A DNA stretch of 64,000 bases from Terfezia claveryi. Taxonomy: Eukaryota > Ascomycota > Pezizomycetes > Pezizales > Pezizaceae. The notes beneath the pieces were generated by a model, which saw only the letters and a list, made by a program, of their open reading frames with translations, was not told where the DNA came from and searched no databases. Position numbers and translations under genes: made by a program. The stretch lies in assembly GCA_015179025.1 (NCBI GenBank), contig WHUX01000019.1, positions 248,001-312,000 of the forward strand, in the 5' to 3' direction. Shown in pieces: positions 1 to 12,883 of the stretch; within the stretch, counting starts at the first letter, position 1; each line of letters opens with the position of its first letter.

Positions 1-2162
1 AACCTTAGGATATGTCAAAAATGCGTAAGCACTAAAACCTAGCTCCCCAAGTGCCTATAAGCCATGCATGAAATAAGTACTACTGTGTGTATCTTGAACA
101 TAGAACACCACCAGTTTTGATGGTATTTCTTGCTTTTCCAACACACCCCTCCAAAAAAAAAACATAAATCCACATCCACTCCACATTCAATGTGATGCTT
201 CTTACTTCTTCCCCTCCCGTCATCTGCACCACCACCACGGCCCCGTCTCCCCGCCGACCAACCCCCACTCCCCTCCTCTTCCTCCTTCCCCAGCAGCACA
301 GAGTAAATGCACACCAACATCGCTCCCCAAGCCGCTAAGCCACACGGTACTAAACTCACCGCTGGCGCGGATAAATGTACAATTACTAGTCTCCTTGCAC
401 CTAGGTGAGGTGGGGTCGGGAGGTTTGGGAGATTTGGTTGGTGGAAAAAGAGAGGAGAGGAGAGGTGGTTGCGGGGGTGTGTTGAGAAGTAGGTATTCCG
501 GAGAGCGGTATGGGGCATCTTTAGTTTTAATTGTGGCGATGTCGGGTGCGGTTATTGGAGTGAATACCAGCATTTTCCATTTATACCCGAACCCTATACA
601 GATTCCCTCTATACTCACTCATGTTCCAACCTGCCAAACCTTGCGCTTGCCGACGATCCTGCAACCAGTCTGTGCTCCCCCTTACACACCACCCCCTCAT
701 CAGAGAAAGAGAAAAACACCACCTTACCCCAACTCCCCCTAACTCCCGCACCAGGATGACCGCCCTCCGGGTCCGAAATGACTGATATTTCACCAAGGCC
801 GTCTTCCACCTGCGAAGGCGTATGGGCGAGAATGCGGTATCGACGGGGTACCCTCTTCCTCTCCACAGTGCCAATAGCACCGAAATCACCACCATCCCTG
901 CTGCTCATACTTTCCTCACTGAGCCTAGTCCGAGGGTGGTGGACCTGCTCCCGTCACAGGGACGGTCTCCACTTTCCTCTTAAAAATTCTCTTTGCCCCT
1001 CCAACCCCAGCGAAGACGCAATACTCAGCGATACATTACACTGATTGATCTCGATCCAGGGTATCTGTTGATTCCGGAGAAGTGGATACCAAAGCCACGT
1101 GTGGTAGATGGTGGTTCGGGCTGGTGACCCCGCAGACCAAGTCCCCAAACACGACTCACTAATCACACTCCTGATAAACGACGCTGAGATTCCCCTCTGA
1201 TGTCCCTCTAATGTTTAAGTAGGCTCCTGGGAGTTGGTGCTGGGCGAGTGCCTTTTTACGACGGAAAGCACTGCCGAAGTTCAGAGTCGCATAATCTTGT
1301 GATGCTCAATATCAAGCTCTGGAATATTGCCGTAGTTGTAATAAAATTATCTTTCTCCTTTTGTTTCTGCCGACCCCCCCCCCCCCCCACAAAATCCTGT
1401 TCGGCTCCTGCAGAACATATCTTCAATCCCGTGTCACGTTGAACGGTGTCCATTTCTGTCGATTCGATTCATGCTGCTCATGCAGGTTTCGCTTTGTTTA
1501 TAAATATATTCTCCTCTCACCCTCCCCGCTCCCGTCCCCGCTCCCGCTCAAGAACCCCAATAAGTTATTTCTTACATATCGCAATTTCCCTTGTACGTCC
1601 TTTTTCGCAAATTATCGTTGATGGCCCGTGCATGTTGCCCACTATATGTACCGAAAGGACTTACCAAAAGGACAGGATGATATTCCGGACGTTAGCACAC
1701 GACAATTTCGCAAATTCCTGGGTTTAGTTATCTGCCTCGTCACTGATCGATCACCACCTGGCCGGCCTGGGACCACCGTTAGCAAGTGTACACCTCACAT
1801 GTACTTTGCAAAAAGAAAATAAAGGGGAGAAAATAAACTAAAGCCAGAGGTATATCAATCTCAGAATACCCTCAAAAATAAAAGGTATGGAGATAAGAAA
1901 AAGAAAAGTAAAGATAGTTTTACATGCCCCATTATATAGAGAGCCTTCAATCCACTCCCAAGAAACCGCTAGCAGTGGGAGGTACAGCATCTCAGACAAT
2001 TGGTTATTCCGAATTCACGAACCCCGTCACTGCTGCGTTCTGGTTTTTTTTCTTGCCCGGTTGTCCGGCCGTGGCTGCCACTTTGAGCGGCTGGTGTTGG
2101 AGTACTGGTTCTGTGCTTATGTAGTTAGGTAACGTTAGGTAATCAGCATCTACTTACCGGTA
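1..2162. other. Gene-free stretch at the left edge
   Basis: I see no supportable gene here. Open frames around 40-740 are rich in Pro, Gly and simple repeats on both strands and have no recognisable domain. A C-rich homopolymer lies near 1374-1389. The stretch may be the regulatory region of a gene beyond the left edge, but nothing in the sequence shows that. Confidence 0.5.
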
Positions 2163-2342
2163 CCGGGAAAACTGGTGAATAAGAGCCCTTGTCAAAAGTT
2201 GAATTCACAACAGTGACAGCGGTAGAATAAGTCACAATCGTGTAGCCAAGTCTGCCTATTTTACCACAAGTAGTAACGCTGCTACCATTAAAGGGAAGAT
2301 CAAAAGATATTGACAAGGGCTCTTATTCACCAGTTTTCCCGG
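2163..2342. mobile_element. 180-bp MITE with 33-bp perfect terminal inverted repeats
   Basis: The left end (2163-2195) begins CCGGGAAAACTGGTGAATAA, and the right end (2310-2342) is its exact reverse complement over 33 bp. A TA dinucleotide flanks both sides (2161-2162 and 2343-2344). The 114-bp interior has no open frame. Perfect TIRs plus a TA target-site duplication are typical of non-autonomous Tc1/mariner/pogo elements. The TIR does not match that of the pogo element at 30,280 nor the long-TIR element at 46,055, so its autonomous partner is not in this window. The identical TIRs suggest a fairly recent insertion. Confidence 0.9.
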
Positions 2343-2344
2343 TA

Positions 2345-3593
2345 TGTAACGTCCCGCAGTGTGACCTCAATGGGACACACGTGCTGTGTAACCATAACTG
2401 GCCGCGGCCAGATGCAACAAGACTAACCGGATGCGACCGTGAGTCGCACAACCAGACTAAAGAACAAGCTGAATAGGTTTGGCTTTGGGATGAGAGAACC
2501 AACCACTCCCGCGGCTATCATATATCGCCATCGATCGGAACACGACAGCGCCAGCGGGAATCATTGCTGTCCCAAACTCGCCACTATCGTACATAGTTTT
2601 GCCATGCGACCTCCACTGTGACTGCTGTACTACTCCCGGACAAATGATAGAGTAATGGTGATCGCGTGCTCCCGTACCCGTTATGTACCTAAGTAGTCTG
2701 GCGGGCACACGAAATAGGGAAGTGTGACCTGCCTCCTATTATTGTCCCATCAATCCAGTCTCGGACCTTTTGAGAGTCTCGAGAACTCGTACTGTACATT
2801 CACAGTACCTACCAAGAGAACTTCAGGGGTTCGACACGAAATAAAAAAATTTGTCTTATCTCTGCTGAAGTTCATATATGTCGTGTGGTTCGGGATATAC
2901 TGGATTGGACATCCGCAATGCAAACCAGCGGGTATACGAAAATGCGGCACAAAAACACTGATCAAACATGGCTTCTAACAAACTATACTAAATCGCCCAC
3001 GGTCACTCAGCATCCCTAGTCCATCATACTCAACCGGGGCCCACCCATCCCTCCTAGATACGGAAACGTATATACAAATACATAATCAGAAAATACAAGG
3101 TCGATCAGAAAAGAAAAAAGGGCGTAAAGGTAGCAAGAAGCCGTCAAGCAACCAGCGTCATGAAGAACAAGTGGAAGAAAGAATCAACACAAATCTCACA
3201 GGCTCAACAAGATCAGGCTTAAAGTCATCATCATCAAACTGCACCACCTTCCCCCCCTCCTCCCCCTCCGATTTCCTAGTCATACATTGACCACTCGATA
3301 ATAGGTAATATATCAAACGACCCCCATACTTGACTTTCCTCCGTTTTATCCATTTGTAGACGCTGTAGAATGCCACCCAGCCCATTACTCCTCGAAAGCC
3401 ATCTCTGGGCGCCAAAGAAGCCCAGTATCTAATTTTTCCAGTTTTCCATCCCAGCCTCCGAATTTAGAGGAAGCGTGCCACATAGTAAAGCCCTAAACAT
3501 TAAATAAACACCAACAAAAGTCTGGAAAGGTAACAAACGAGATATATGAGCGAATGGTATAGGAGAAATTAGACCCTAGGTGAAGAAAATTTA
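2345..3593. other. Intergenic and 3' flank of the ssn6 gene
   Basis: No gene is supported. A degenerate micro-insertion core (AACCAGACTAA near 2450) and a variant TAGTCTGGCGGGCAC near 2694 lie here. An 85-codon minus-strand frame at 3158-3415 ends in acidic low complexity and falls where the 3' UTR of the neighbouring ssn6-like gene is expected, so I do not call it. Confidence 0.45.
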
Positions 3594-6480
3594 TTACTCG
3601 TTGGCCTGCCCCACTGGAACACCATTGCTGGCATTGCTTCCACCCGGGCTAGTCTTCTTCTCCTGGCTAGCGGAGTTTGGGTGTCCGTTCAGTCCAGATC
3701 TCTTAAGATCCTCGTCGGCATCATCGTCATAGTTTTCATCGACTTCAACCTTCCGTGCCGCAGGCTCAATGACCTCTTTCCTATCACGATCTTCATCGGG
3801 ACGGCGTGGTGGTTCGTGCCGCGAGCTATCCGAGATGGGAGCTAACTGGTGATTGGTTGACATACTACTATTAATGGAGGGGAGTGTCTGGTGTTGATGT
3901 TGTTGTTGGGGGGCTTGATGGTAGTCATCGTTTCGGGGTATTTCAGAGGAGCTTCTGCGATCTGGCGATCCCAGTCTAGCACCAGGCCTTGGAGGCGAAT
4001 GGCGATGACTAATTTCTTCCAACCTTGCTCTGGCATCCTCGGAAGCAGATTTCTTCACAGATATACTCTCATCCTCTTCCCACTCGCGTCGTCTCTTTCC
4101 CCTAATATCGACTCCCTTCTCTTCTCTATCCCTTTGCGCAGCCTCAGCAGCGGCAGCAGCAGATGCTGGAACGGGTGCGCCGCTAGCTATACCACCTCCT
4201 TGTTGATGATGCGAGCCATAAGAATGAGAAGCAGTGGGCGAAGCAAGCCTATCAACAATTGGCTTCACCTCTGGGGGTGGGCTGGGACGAGCGTACGGCG
4301 GGAGAGTCATTCCGCTCCCGTTTGGTGCAGGGGGGAGAATATGTTGCGAAGATTGGCTGTGATGTGGGTTTAGTATGCGGCCTGGGGGAGGTTGTTGCTG
4401 TGGTGGTTGTGGTGGTGGTGGTGGTGGTGGTGGCGGCGGTGGGCCGGGTTGTTGCTGGAGGGGTGGAGGATAGCTTGGGCCATTTGGATGGCCAAATTTT
4501 GGTGAAGGAGACAGACCACGCCTCACTGGAGTATGACGAGTGTCATTATGCGGTTGACGAAGGTGATCCGGGCTATGGATTGGGTGGCGAGAAATCGGCG
4601 GCTGCTCGGATTGACGGTAGGGCGATTGTGAGACATGCTGCTGTTGAGGCTGCTGCTGCTGCGGTGGGATTTGCGGTAATGTCTGTGGAACATGATTTCT
4701 TGGTGGAGGTTGAGATGGCTGTGGCCCTTGAGATGCCCATTGAGGATTCGGTGGGCCATTGACACCTGCAGGCTGGTACGAGTGAGGATGAACATCCTGT
4801 GGTGGGGGCGCCGAGTTCTGGTGAGGGATCCCCGTGGCTTGTCCATTTCGAAGCAACTGAAGGCGAGCTTTGATGTGAGGGTTAGTGGGGTCAAGCTCTG
4901 CGGCTCGTTGATACGCATCAAGAGCATCGTTGATCTGGTTGTTGCACGATTCATACTGCGAAACTATTAATGTCCAATCCATGGCTAACGGGGATAGCAT
5001 AGCTTACCAGTGTACCCAAATCGTACCAGACCTCAGAAATATATGGGTTCAAGCGGATAGCCCTACTGTATGCATCCAATGCATCACGGTATTGATTAAT
5101 CTGGTAGTAGAGAACACCGATAGAGCACCAGAAAGTGGGATTACGCCCATCTCGGTAAACAGCTTGCTGATACGCCTCGTAAGCCTTAGGATACTTTTGC
5201 TGTGACATGTAGCAGCGCCCCAGAAGGTACCAGCTCTGTGCGTCCGAATTGTCTACGAATATATGGTCAGACAGGCAGTAACAAGTACCAAGGCTACGAA
5301 TCTACTTACCGGAACTGACCGACTTCTCAAGATACTCAATTGCAAGATCTTGACTTGCAAAACTGTTGCTTTGCTGGTGGTGCAACCAACCCAGCTGTTG
5401 CAAGACTTTGGCATGACCGGGATCGTTCTCCAGCACTCTCTGATACGCCTCCTTGGCAGCATTGTACTGATGAAATATGTCAGAATGGGGCCTGCATTCC
5501 CAACCAAGGTGCGCTTACGTCTTTCTGTTGCTCATGGACGTGTCCGATCTGAAACCATATATCCTCTTCGGTCAATGGTCTAGGAGGATCCGACACAATA
5601 TATCGAAAACACTACAAAGCGTTAGTCAGGAAATTTCTACTCAGTTGCAATTATCTTATACCTCTAAGCTCTGTTGATACTTCTGCTGTTGTTTGTATAT
5701 TATCCCAAGCCTAAAGTAAATTTCATTGGCCTTCTCGAAGTTTGGATCCATTCTCATGACTTGTGAAAAGGCTTCCTCGGCATGTTCCAATGACCCATAT
5801 CGATCATAAAGAATTCCAATGCCATACCATAATTTCGGTTCCTGACAATATAGTATAAGTAAATGATCAATCGGAAAGACATTCTGCGCAGGCAGTCTCA
5901 AAACAAGTGGTACCTTGGGATCACGCAAATGATACAACGCTTGTTGATAGGCTGAGTACGCTTTCTGGAGGTCGTCCATCATGAGATAGCAATGGCCTAT
6001 GAAATAGTGTTATTAGATAAATAGACTTTATCTATGACCACCATGAGGCTTAACGTACCCAATGAGCCCCAAATGTCGCCATTTGAGTTATCCAGGTTCA
6101 GGATACTTTGCAGATACTCTACTGCCTTCGAGAACTGCTCCTTTGTTCGTAGAATGCACGAAATCGAGTTCATAGCAGGAATCGAGTATGGGTTGTGACG
6201 CAAAGCCGACTCGTACGCACTCATTGCGCGGTCCAAATCCCCCATCAACTCCGTCAGAGATCCTGTTAAACCGTCAGAACTCCAAGAATCCACAGAAGAC
6301 GCGTTATGAAAGTCAAGAAATTATCCTACCTATCTGTAGCCAGACATTCTCATTGACACTTTGCAACTGTTGGAAGACTGTTGGCTTGCTGTGCTGCTGC
6401 ATAGCGGGCGGAGGATGTCCATTTGTCTGCACTAGTGCCTGCGACTGCCCTGGGGGCGTCGACTGTGGAACATTGGACAT
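3594..6480 (-). CDS. ssn6: General transcriptional corepressor Ssn6/Cyc8, TPR protein
   Basis: This is the TPR subunit of the Tup1-Cyc8 corepressor, which promoter-bound repressors recruit in the nucleus. Eight exons give 824 aa: 6330-6480, 6059-6262, 5914-5996, 5662-5841, 5519-5611, 5310-5466, 5008-5252 and 3594-4955. All junctions have GT...AG ends, keep the frame and sum to a multiple of three. After a short Gln/Pro-rich N-terminus, about ten consecutive tetratricopeptide repeats run from roughly residue 45 to 405, for example the segments at FQIGHVHEQQKDYNAAKEAY and AYEAYQQAVYRDGRNP. The C-terminal half, encoded by the last exon, is Pro/Gln/His-rich with poly-Pro and poly-Ala runs and a charged tail, as in filamentous fungal homologues (SsnF/RcmA type). 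Start choice: the first ATG upstream of the TPRs, in frame. The identification is firm; exact splice sites are inferred by reading. Confidence 0.95.
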
Positions 6481-7134
6481 CTTCAGGTGAAGCGGTAGGG
6501 ACGCTATTTTGACTGATTTTAGAGTAACCCTTCGACAATATGATTAGCCCCAGGCGCACTTAGGAGCTGGTGATAGGCTGAAGCCGAAGCCGCAGTATGT
6601 TGGTTTTGTATGCGGTATCAGGTTGTGGAGCGTTCGTTATCGGTTAAGAAAATTACATAGACTTCCCGCGCAGTATCGACTTTCTATTTGGGAAACGTTT
6701 GAATAAGGTTGCGAGACTCGTTTGACTCGGGAGCGGCAAGCCGATAAAAAGATTGCCAAAGAAACTAACCCGTGATACGTTGTCTCGGCCCTTTATGGAT
6801 AGCGTAACGTTTTGAGAGATAATAAATAAGCTTTCCTCGCTCAGAGGGCTGTGTGGGGTGAAAGTCGATAACTTATTTTCCTTTTCGTTGACGATGACCA
6901 GCTAGTGCCGAGATGTCGATATCTGGGCCACTGGGAGGGGGGCTCAAAATCTCGCGATCGTGCAGGCGAGGTTGAGGTGGAAGGAAGACAGACGACGGCC
7001 GACGTTTGGGTGTTGGGATGTTTTAAAAAGAGGGGGGAGCGTTGGTTGTTATTAGAGTGCAAGGGTAGTCGGGATTATTGACGGATGCGTGACACACGAA
7101 GATTTTCCCTTGTTACCTGGGGAGAGGAGGGGGG

Positions 7135-7195
7135 TTTACGGTATGGGGGGAGAAGGGGGGGGAGAAGGGGGGGGGAGAAGGGGGGGGGGAGGGGG
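7135..7195 (+). repeat. G-run array, possible G-quadruplex
   Basis: A degenerate tandem of G runs separated by AGAA or A, with individual runs of 6-9 G, lies about 650-700 bp upstream of the ssn6 ATG. On the G-rich strand the spacing is compatible with G-quadruplex folding; this is inference from the pattern only. The run lengths are also the kind most prone to base-calling error. Confidence 0.6.
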
Positions 7196-10100
7196 TCTGC
7201 CGGTCGCTCAGCGACAGATATAGAAGCGTGTGTGTATGTGCGTGTGCGTGTGTATGTAAGTAAGGTTAAGCAAGGTGAGAGAAGCAAGGTGATTAAGCAA
7301 CAAGTCTGTGTGGCAAGACAACAAATCTCAATGGGCTTGTGGTGGACGATATGTGCCCGTAGGGGGGGGTATAAGGGAAGGATGCTTACTTCTCGCGAGG
7401 GGGGGAGTTGCAGTGCGGGAGTGTGTAGCAGTGTGTGGTGTGGAAGAAGCGAAGGAGGCGGGAGGGGAGAATGGAGGGAAGAGTGCGAGAGAGGAAAGAC
7501 GATGATGGGGCAGGCCGATGGGAGGGCAGAGCAGGGCAGGGAGCTGAGGGAAGAAGCCGCCGTCGGGACTAGACTACAACAAGGGCTTGCGTAGATTGTA
7601 TCGTGCGTTGCGCTGCGGTTGTGGTGCGGTGCAGGTGCAGCGGGTGGCCGGTGAGTAGAGTTCCGTTTGAATTCGAATAGGAGAGCAATGGAGGCGGGCA
7701 CAGCATCTGGCAGCCACCAGGCAGCCACCAGGCAAGTTCCAGTCCTGCTGCGACAATTCTCTAGTTTACTGGAAACTGGAGCTGGGATACCTCTCGATAC
7801 CTCATTGTCCTACCTAGTCATTATTCTGCCCTCAGCGCTGCTAGTGCCCCCTAGTCAGTGCATTTGGATGGGGCTCCGGGATGAAGCGAAAGATGAAAGG
7901 GTGCCATTTTTGCCGCCGGGGCACTGGGAAGCGTGGAGCCAAGTGGTGGCCCACACGGCGAACTCTAAAGGCTCTAGTCCTGGGGAAGGATGTTTTGCGT
8001 GTGGAGGGCGGCCGCTGGGAGAGAGCTGGAGCCGGGCTTAAGCTCAAACAGTTAAGCGGGAGGGGCCTTCGCTGCAGCCCAGGCCACGCCCTGCCTCCAA
8101 GCTTTGGCTGACCGCAACGTTCTCTGCTGACAGCACCCGAACCGCGGGTAAAAAAGTCTAAAACGAACCCTACATCCTGCCGCAATTATGGGACGGTGTG
8201 AATGCTGAAGAGTCGTATATGTCCCGACAATTACATAATCGGGCCTGGGCGCAGCCAGATTCTCTTGCTGTACATTGTTTCTTTTTTTGTCTCGTGCCTT
8301 ACCTGTCCAGCGGAGGGGATGGCCCACCCCTCGAGTCGTCGCTCATGAGCATGCCACTGGCTGAGCAAGCTTCGGAGCTTTGGAGGTTGCAGATCAGAGA
8401 GGGATAGTGCTTCACCAGAAGGAGGGAAGCCGCTTTTTTCCTTTGCATACCCCCCCCCCCCCCCCCAAACCCAGCGACGGGCGCACTTCTTTTGCCCTCA
8501 AATTCCAGATTGGAACCGATTTCTGCTGCTGGTAGTTGTGGACGCACGCCAAGCTCTGTGGACACCTACCTAGAACCTGACTTAGCTGCGGAGGGAACGA
8601 ATACCGGGAACTCCGATAGTTCCGGAGTACTCATTTACAAATATGTGTGCATCTGCGGATTTTTATCGCTCGCAGAAGAGGCTAGTATGAAGGCTACTTA
8701 GATTTGCTCTCCTCAACCCCGTGTGGCTCGTCATGGCGACCCTTCCAACACTTAACCTCAATCGCCATGGCTAATTAGAAAAGTCACTACGTAAGCGTAA
8801 GAGGAAATCACCCTCACCGTCAACCACTCGCCTTCTCCGCCCATGCACTTACCAGGGTCGCAACTCAGATTTGGCGTTCTCAACAGCAGCACCACTGATG
8901 CATATGAGGTCCTGCCGGAGAAAAAAGCAAATAAATTACGCCTAGGTACATGACGGGAATTGTGGGTCGGGTGTATAGGCCGCGCTAAGGGTTAGGGGAC
9001 GCAGGGGCGTGAATGCAAGCTCCCATGATGGGTGGATTATTCATAAAATCGTCGGCCACGCCTGGCGTTGCTTATTGTTCCCAGCTAGCCGGAACATTGC
9101 GTTGCGTTGCGACTGCGCCCATCCCGGGCTGGCATTGGTGTAAGTAGAGTACAGACTTGTGATACAAAGCATCTGCTCAAGTGGAGGTACTCCAACAGCC
9201 GTTCTGACACCTCCGCAGAACTGCAGCACAGCAGCAACCCACCTCATCCGCACTCGTACATAAGGATCTTTGCGGGAACTGTGTTTATGGTCGTTTGGCA
9301 AGTCGCGACTTGCCTATATGGCCTCTGTGTCAAGTAGAAATAAATGACCCATAGGGTCAACCTCCACCCCATCCTCCAACATGCGTTGCAGTTTTATTTC
9401 CGCGCTTGCCAGACCCTCCGCAGTTTTGTACTTTCTTGTTTTCTTGTTTTTCTTCTTTAAGCCAATATCACAAACACAAACACATGCGTGCATACCAGCC
9501 TTGGTCCCAATGGCTGCCTGCCGCACGATCATAGGAAGATCAGAATTGGGACGCAACCCCGCGATTTTCAAAAAAGCAGCAACACTTCTTGAATTTCTGT
9601 AAGGTTAGTTATTCCCCATGCGCTATTTTCGGGTGAGTGAAAGTTCGATGTGTGGTAGAAAATGAAATCCTAATAATCATCGAAGGGGGGTGATCGTAGT
9701 TTAAGTCATCAGCTTGATTTTCCTCCCTGTGATGTAATTTATTTAGACTCGTTCTAACTACTGGCTGCTGTATCGTAGTCTCCTCGTGCCTGTGGCTCTT
9801 TGATGTCAGCTTAGAGACCTCGCATCCTTTGACAGCAACAACGATGTAAAAAGTATATCAACCCTTTGCAGGAAATGCTCATGCACCTTGATCCAAGATA
9901 CCATTTAGGAAGGGTATGGCAGATCGGCTCCACGCATGAGAATCTCTTTTTGCAACAGGCACATTGTGCCATATATATCCCAAACGTACCCGCTTTAGAT
10001 TTCGAGGCAATCAGCAGTGTTACAACTGGGGTTACCAGCATGATTGCTTGCCGGCGAATGCAGGTAAGCCCAAGAAGCGGGAGCAAACACTCTACCTAGG

Positions 10101-10751
10101 TGTGGGGGCTTCAACCTAGCTATGTGGCGCTGGCTTGCGCTGCAAACGGGGCTCTTCATTCGGCCCGGCATGCCAAATAACAGGCCTTTCCAAGGATGCT
10201 TGAGACATCGCCAGCCCATGAAATTTTTGGAAATGGAAGTTGCCAAGTCAGCAAACCTATACTAGAATCCATGCGACAATAATATTCTACGAGCGAGCCC
10301 ATGTGGGTGGAGGAGTCATATAACATTCAGGCTTATGAGGATGTGACTTAGATGGGATGCGGTTAGACCCGTAGATGCAGGAAGAAGTTTCAATGACTTC
10401 TACATATTCAGCTGGTTACACAGTTCTACTTCACCCGGCAGTTTCTCTGCCCGGCACTTGCCGCTGGGAGAATACTTGATTACAACGTGATATTCACTGC
10501 CGCACCAGATCACGATACCCGGTTTTTGCAGTCTACAGTCCTCTACGACAGGGAAAGTGCTCAGCGTTCTCGAATACATTTTGCTCAATTTATACAGTGG
10601 AATATGCCAGGGCATTAACAGCAACGCTGATCATTTCATATATATAAACAATATATGCTGTGGCAGCCGTATGATGTGATCTGGAGGGGGGGGCGTGTCT
10701 ACCTGATTCCGGCCCTCTGTGATTACCCTAACCCAAGGAAGTCGCCATCAT

Positions 10752-10765
10752 ATTAGTCTGGTAGA
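10752..10765. repeat. Possible micro-insertion, 14 bp, with CATCAT flanks
   Basis: ATTAGTCTGGTAGA is bracketed by CATCAT at 10,746-10,751 and 10,766-10,771. The TAGTCTGG end matches the micro-insertion family, but the rest does not match its consensus and a 6-bp flank can arise by chance. It is listed as a weak member. Confidence 0.3.
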
Positions 10766-11287
10766 CATCATTTGCTTTTTTCGATCACAATCGCTCAACA
10801 TTGGAAAGTATCTTCAGGGTAACTATACCTCTTATTTTAGTATTTGATTGACTTAATCCCCACCATACATAGTAACAATTTCCACTTTGCTTCGGGTTTT
10901 CGTGTAACGTGACTACCCGGCCCCTCTCACAGCAGCCCATCATCAACGACTAAAGAGGCCGAGTGTTCTTTGGCATTGCTTACCCATTGCAGAGCAACTA
11001 ACGTAATAATGGGTTAGATGTAATATTTTATGCGAAGACTAGATATTGGCGCGGATAAATGATGATTTCCTGTTGAGGAACAGAGGTAGATTATGGTTTT
11101 AGCGTGGCGAAGACAATATTCTACCCGGTATTGATCCAGGCAGGTGGGGGCCACGACACAATCAGTTGCGGCAGATATATAATATAAAAGCAAATAGAGC
11201 TGCATCTCCAGCAAGCTCAAGTGGCGTTCCGTCCGACTGCAGATGCAGGAGTGGTTTGGGGAGAGGTGTTGGTAGTGGAGGGTGTTG

Positions 11288-11302
11288 TGCCAACCAGACT
11301 AA
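11288..11302 (+). mobile_element. Micro-insertion, 15 bp, 7-bp direct repeats
   Basis: TGCCAACCAGACTAA is bracketed by perfect GGTGTTG copies at 11,281-11,287 and 11,303-11,309. The insert matches the recurring core found at 14,428, 36,361, 36,984, 38,967 and 62,765. Confidence 0.75.
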
Positions 11303-12883
11303 GGTGTTGGGGCCCTGAGCCTTGTGATTTTCACAAGCCGTCATCCTGTGTCTATGCAGCAGATTCAGAAGTGAGAGAAATACGAACATGGCATGCCCCT
11401 TTGTAGTCAGCAACTTCTTCTGGTGGTCTTGGCGTCTCTATGCTTATTCTCGATCCCGTGCTGCCAAGACCGAATAATTGAATATGAGATCACAATGTTG
11501 CTTGTACCACCCCATCTCTTAGCTAGTGTCTGAGGCGCACGTGCGGTGCTATTCCCCGTGCATTCGGTTGGAGAGGGTGGTGAAACAAAAGCCGCACAGA
11601 TAGATGCCGTGCGCACGGTGGCGGGATGGACCGGCTGAACGTTTCATTTTTTCCAGGAACTGTATATCATTCTCAGGCTCGCTAAAGCGGTGGGCCTGTA
11701 TGATTGTACAACAGGAAATCGATATTTGGTGTAGAGGCCTCGGGTCCGAAAGGCGATCCGAATCTATGTAGCACGTAAGGCATAAGGATAAGTGCAACAA
11801 TTTTGTAACTACCAAGAAGTTATGAACTTTCTATTAGGGAGTATGTATGCGGAACCAGACTATGTATGCGGAGTCTGGAACCCTTAAATTATGGTTTAGA
11901 TTTATTTGACGATAATTGTCTAAAGAAAGATGGTGGGGCTATTGTCATTAGCTACGGTAGTATGAGGGCTGTGATGTTATTTGTGCATCTCCCCAACAAG
12001 CAGAAGGCTGTAAGAAAAAATCCCCCTCTCGTGAAGTGGGGCGAACGTTAGAGGTGGCCGGGGTTTGATGCTCCCTGATATGACAATACCTGTTCCCTTT
12101 TCATTTTCCTTATCTGCATTGCAGTCACGTTTTTCTCTTTTCTTCTCTTCTGGGGTACCACAGGTTTACGATAACTCTAACTCGATTCCTCCCATCATAG
12201 TATCCAAGAGTCGAGCAACGTATTACTTGCATCTGACAGCGCATCAGGATGATCGTAATCCCCGCCCCGTCCCTTACCCACACGCTCTAAGGGGATATCA
12301 TTGATATCCCCGCAAGCAACCAAGGCTGCGCAGGCACGGCCTTTTCATGTGTGACGGTAAGAATGTTTGTTTGGGCAGACTAGATAGATTGAATATATGG
12401 CCGTTGTAACGACCAAGGGGTTAGAGTGAAGGTGGAACTGGGGAAGGGACTTGAGCTTGGCAACTGTACTGTAGGTGCATGTATCCAAGAGGTGCATGCA
12501 TGGAAGCAACCATGTATATAATCATTCATTCTGCATGGGGCCTGAGACGTGTGAGAAGCGAGCTGTTGGTGCATGGACCAGTGTGGTAATGCGCGGTGGA
12601 AGACAATGATCCATGATAGGTGGGTTTCCATGGCTATTGTTGGTACAGGTGTTTAAGGCTTGATGCTTGTGATAAAGTAGACCACTGGTATTGGTTGGGT
12701 ATAAACTGCAATTCCAAATATAAAATCGGAGGAAAGAGGAAGTGGGAACAATTTAAATGTGGTCTATCGACGAAGACAATCACGATCATTTGAATGTTTG
12801 TATACCCAATGATCATGTGCAATGCACGCCACTACTTCTCCAATGCTTTTGTTAACACATCGATTAATGCCTTGTGACCCAAT

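Larger units (their letters stand above)
6481..12883. other. Upstream region of ssn6 and long gene-poor stretch
   Basis: No gene is supported over about 6.4 kb. 7100-7200 is a strongly G-rich tract with repeated runs of 4-9 G, and 7210-7250 is a GT-rich microsatellite; both may belong to the ssn6 promoter or 5' UTR. A C18-20 homopolymer lies at about 8450-8467. Open frames at 7075-7728, 7841-8185 and 9811-10246 are low-complexity or have no domain. Two micro-insertions are listed separately (11,288 and a weaker one near 10,752). Confidence 0.5.

Noticed and set aside
3158..3415. 85-codon minus-strand frame downstream of ssn6
   Set aside because: It lies in the expected 3' UTR and has no recognisable features beyond an acidic run.
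4259..4762. Plus-strand open frame of 167 codons, Val/Gly-rich
   Set aside because: It is the antisense shadow of the Pro/Gln-rich last exon of ssn6.
7075..7728. Frames of 217 (minus) and 169 (plus) codons
   Set aside because: Low-complexity translation of G-rich repeats, no domain on either strand.
363..11061. 15-mer TGGCGCGGATAAATG present at about 363 and 11,047
   Set aside because: A few shared 15-mers are expected by chance in 64 kb, and neither copy has flanking direct repeats.
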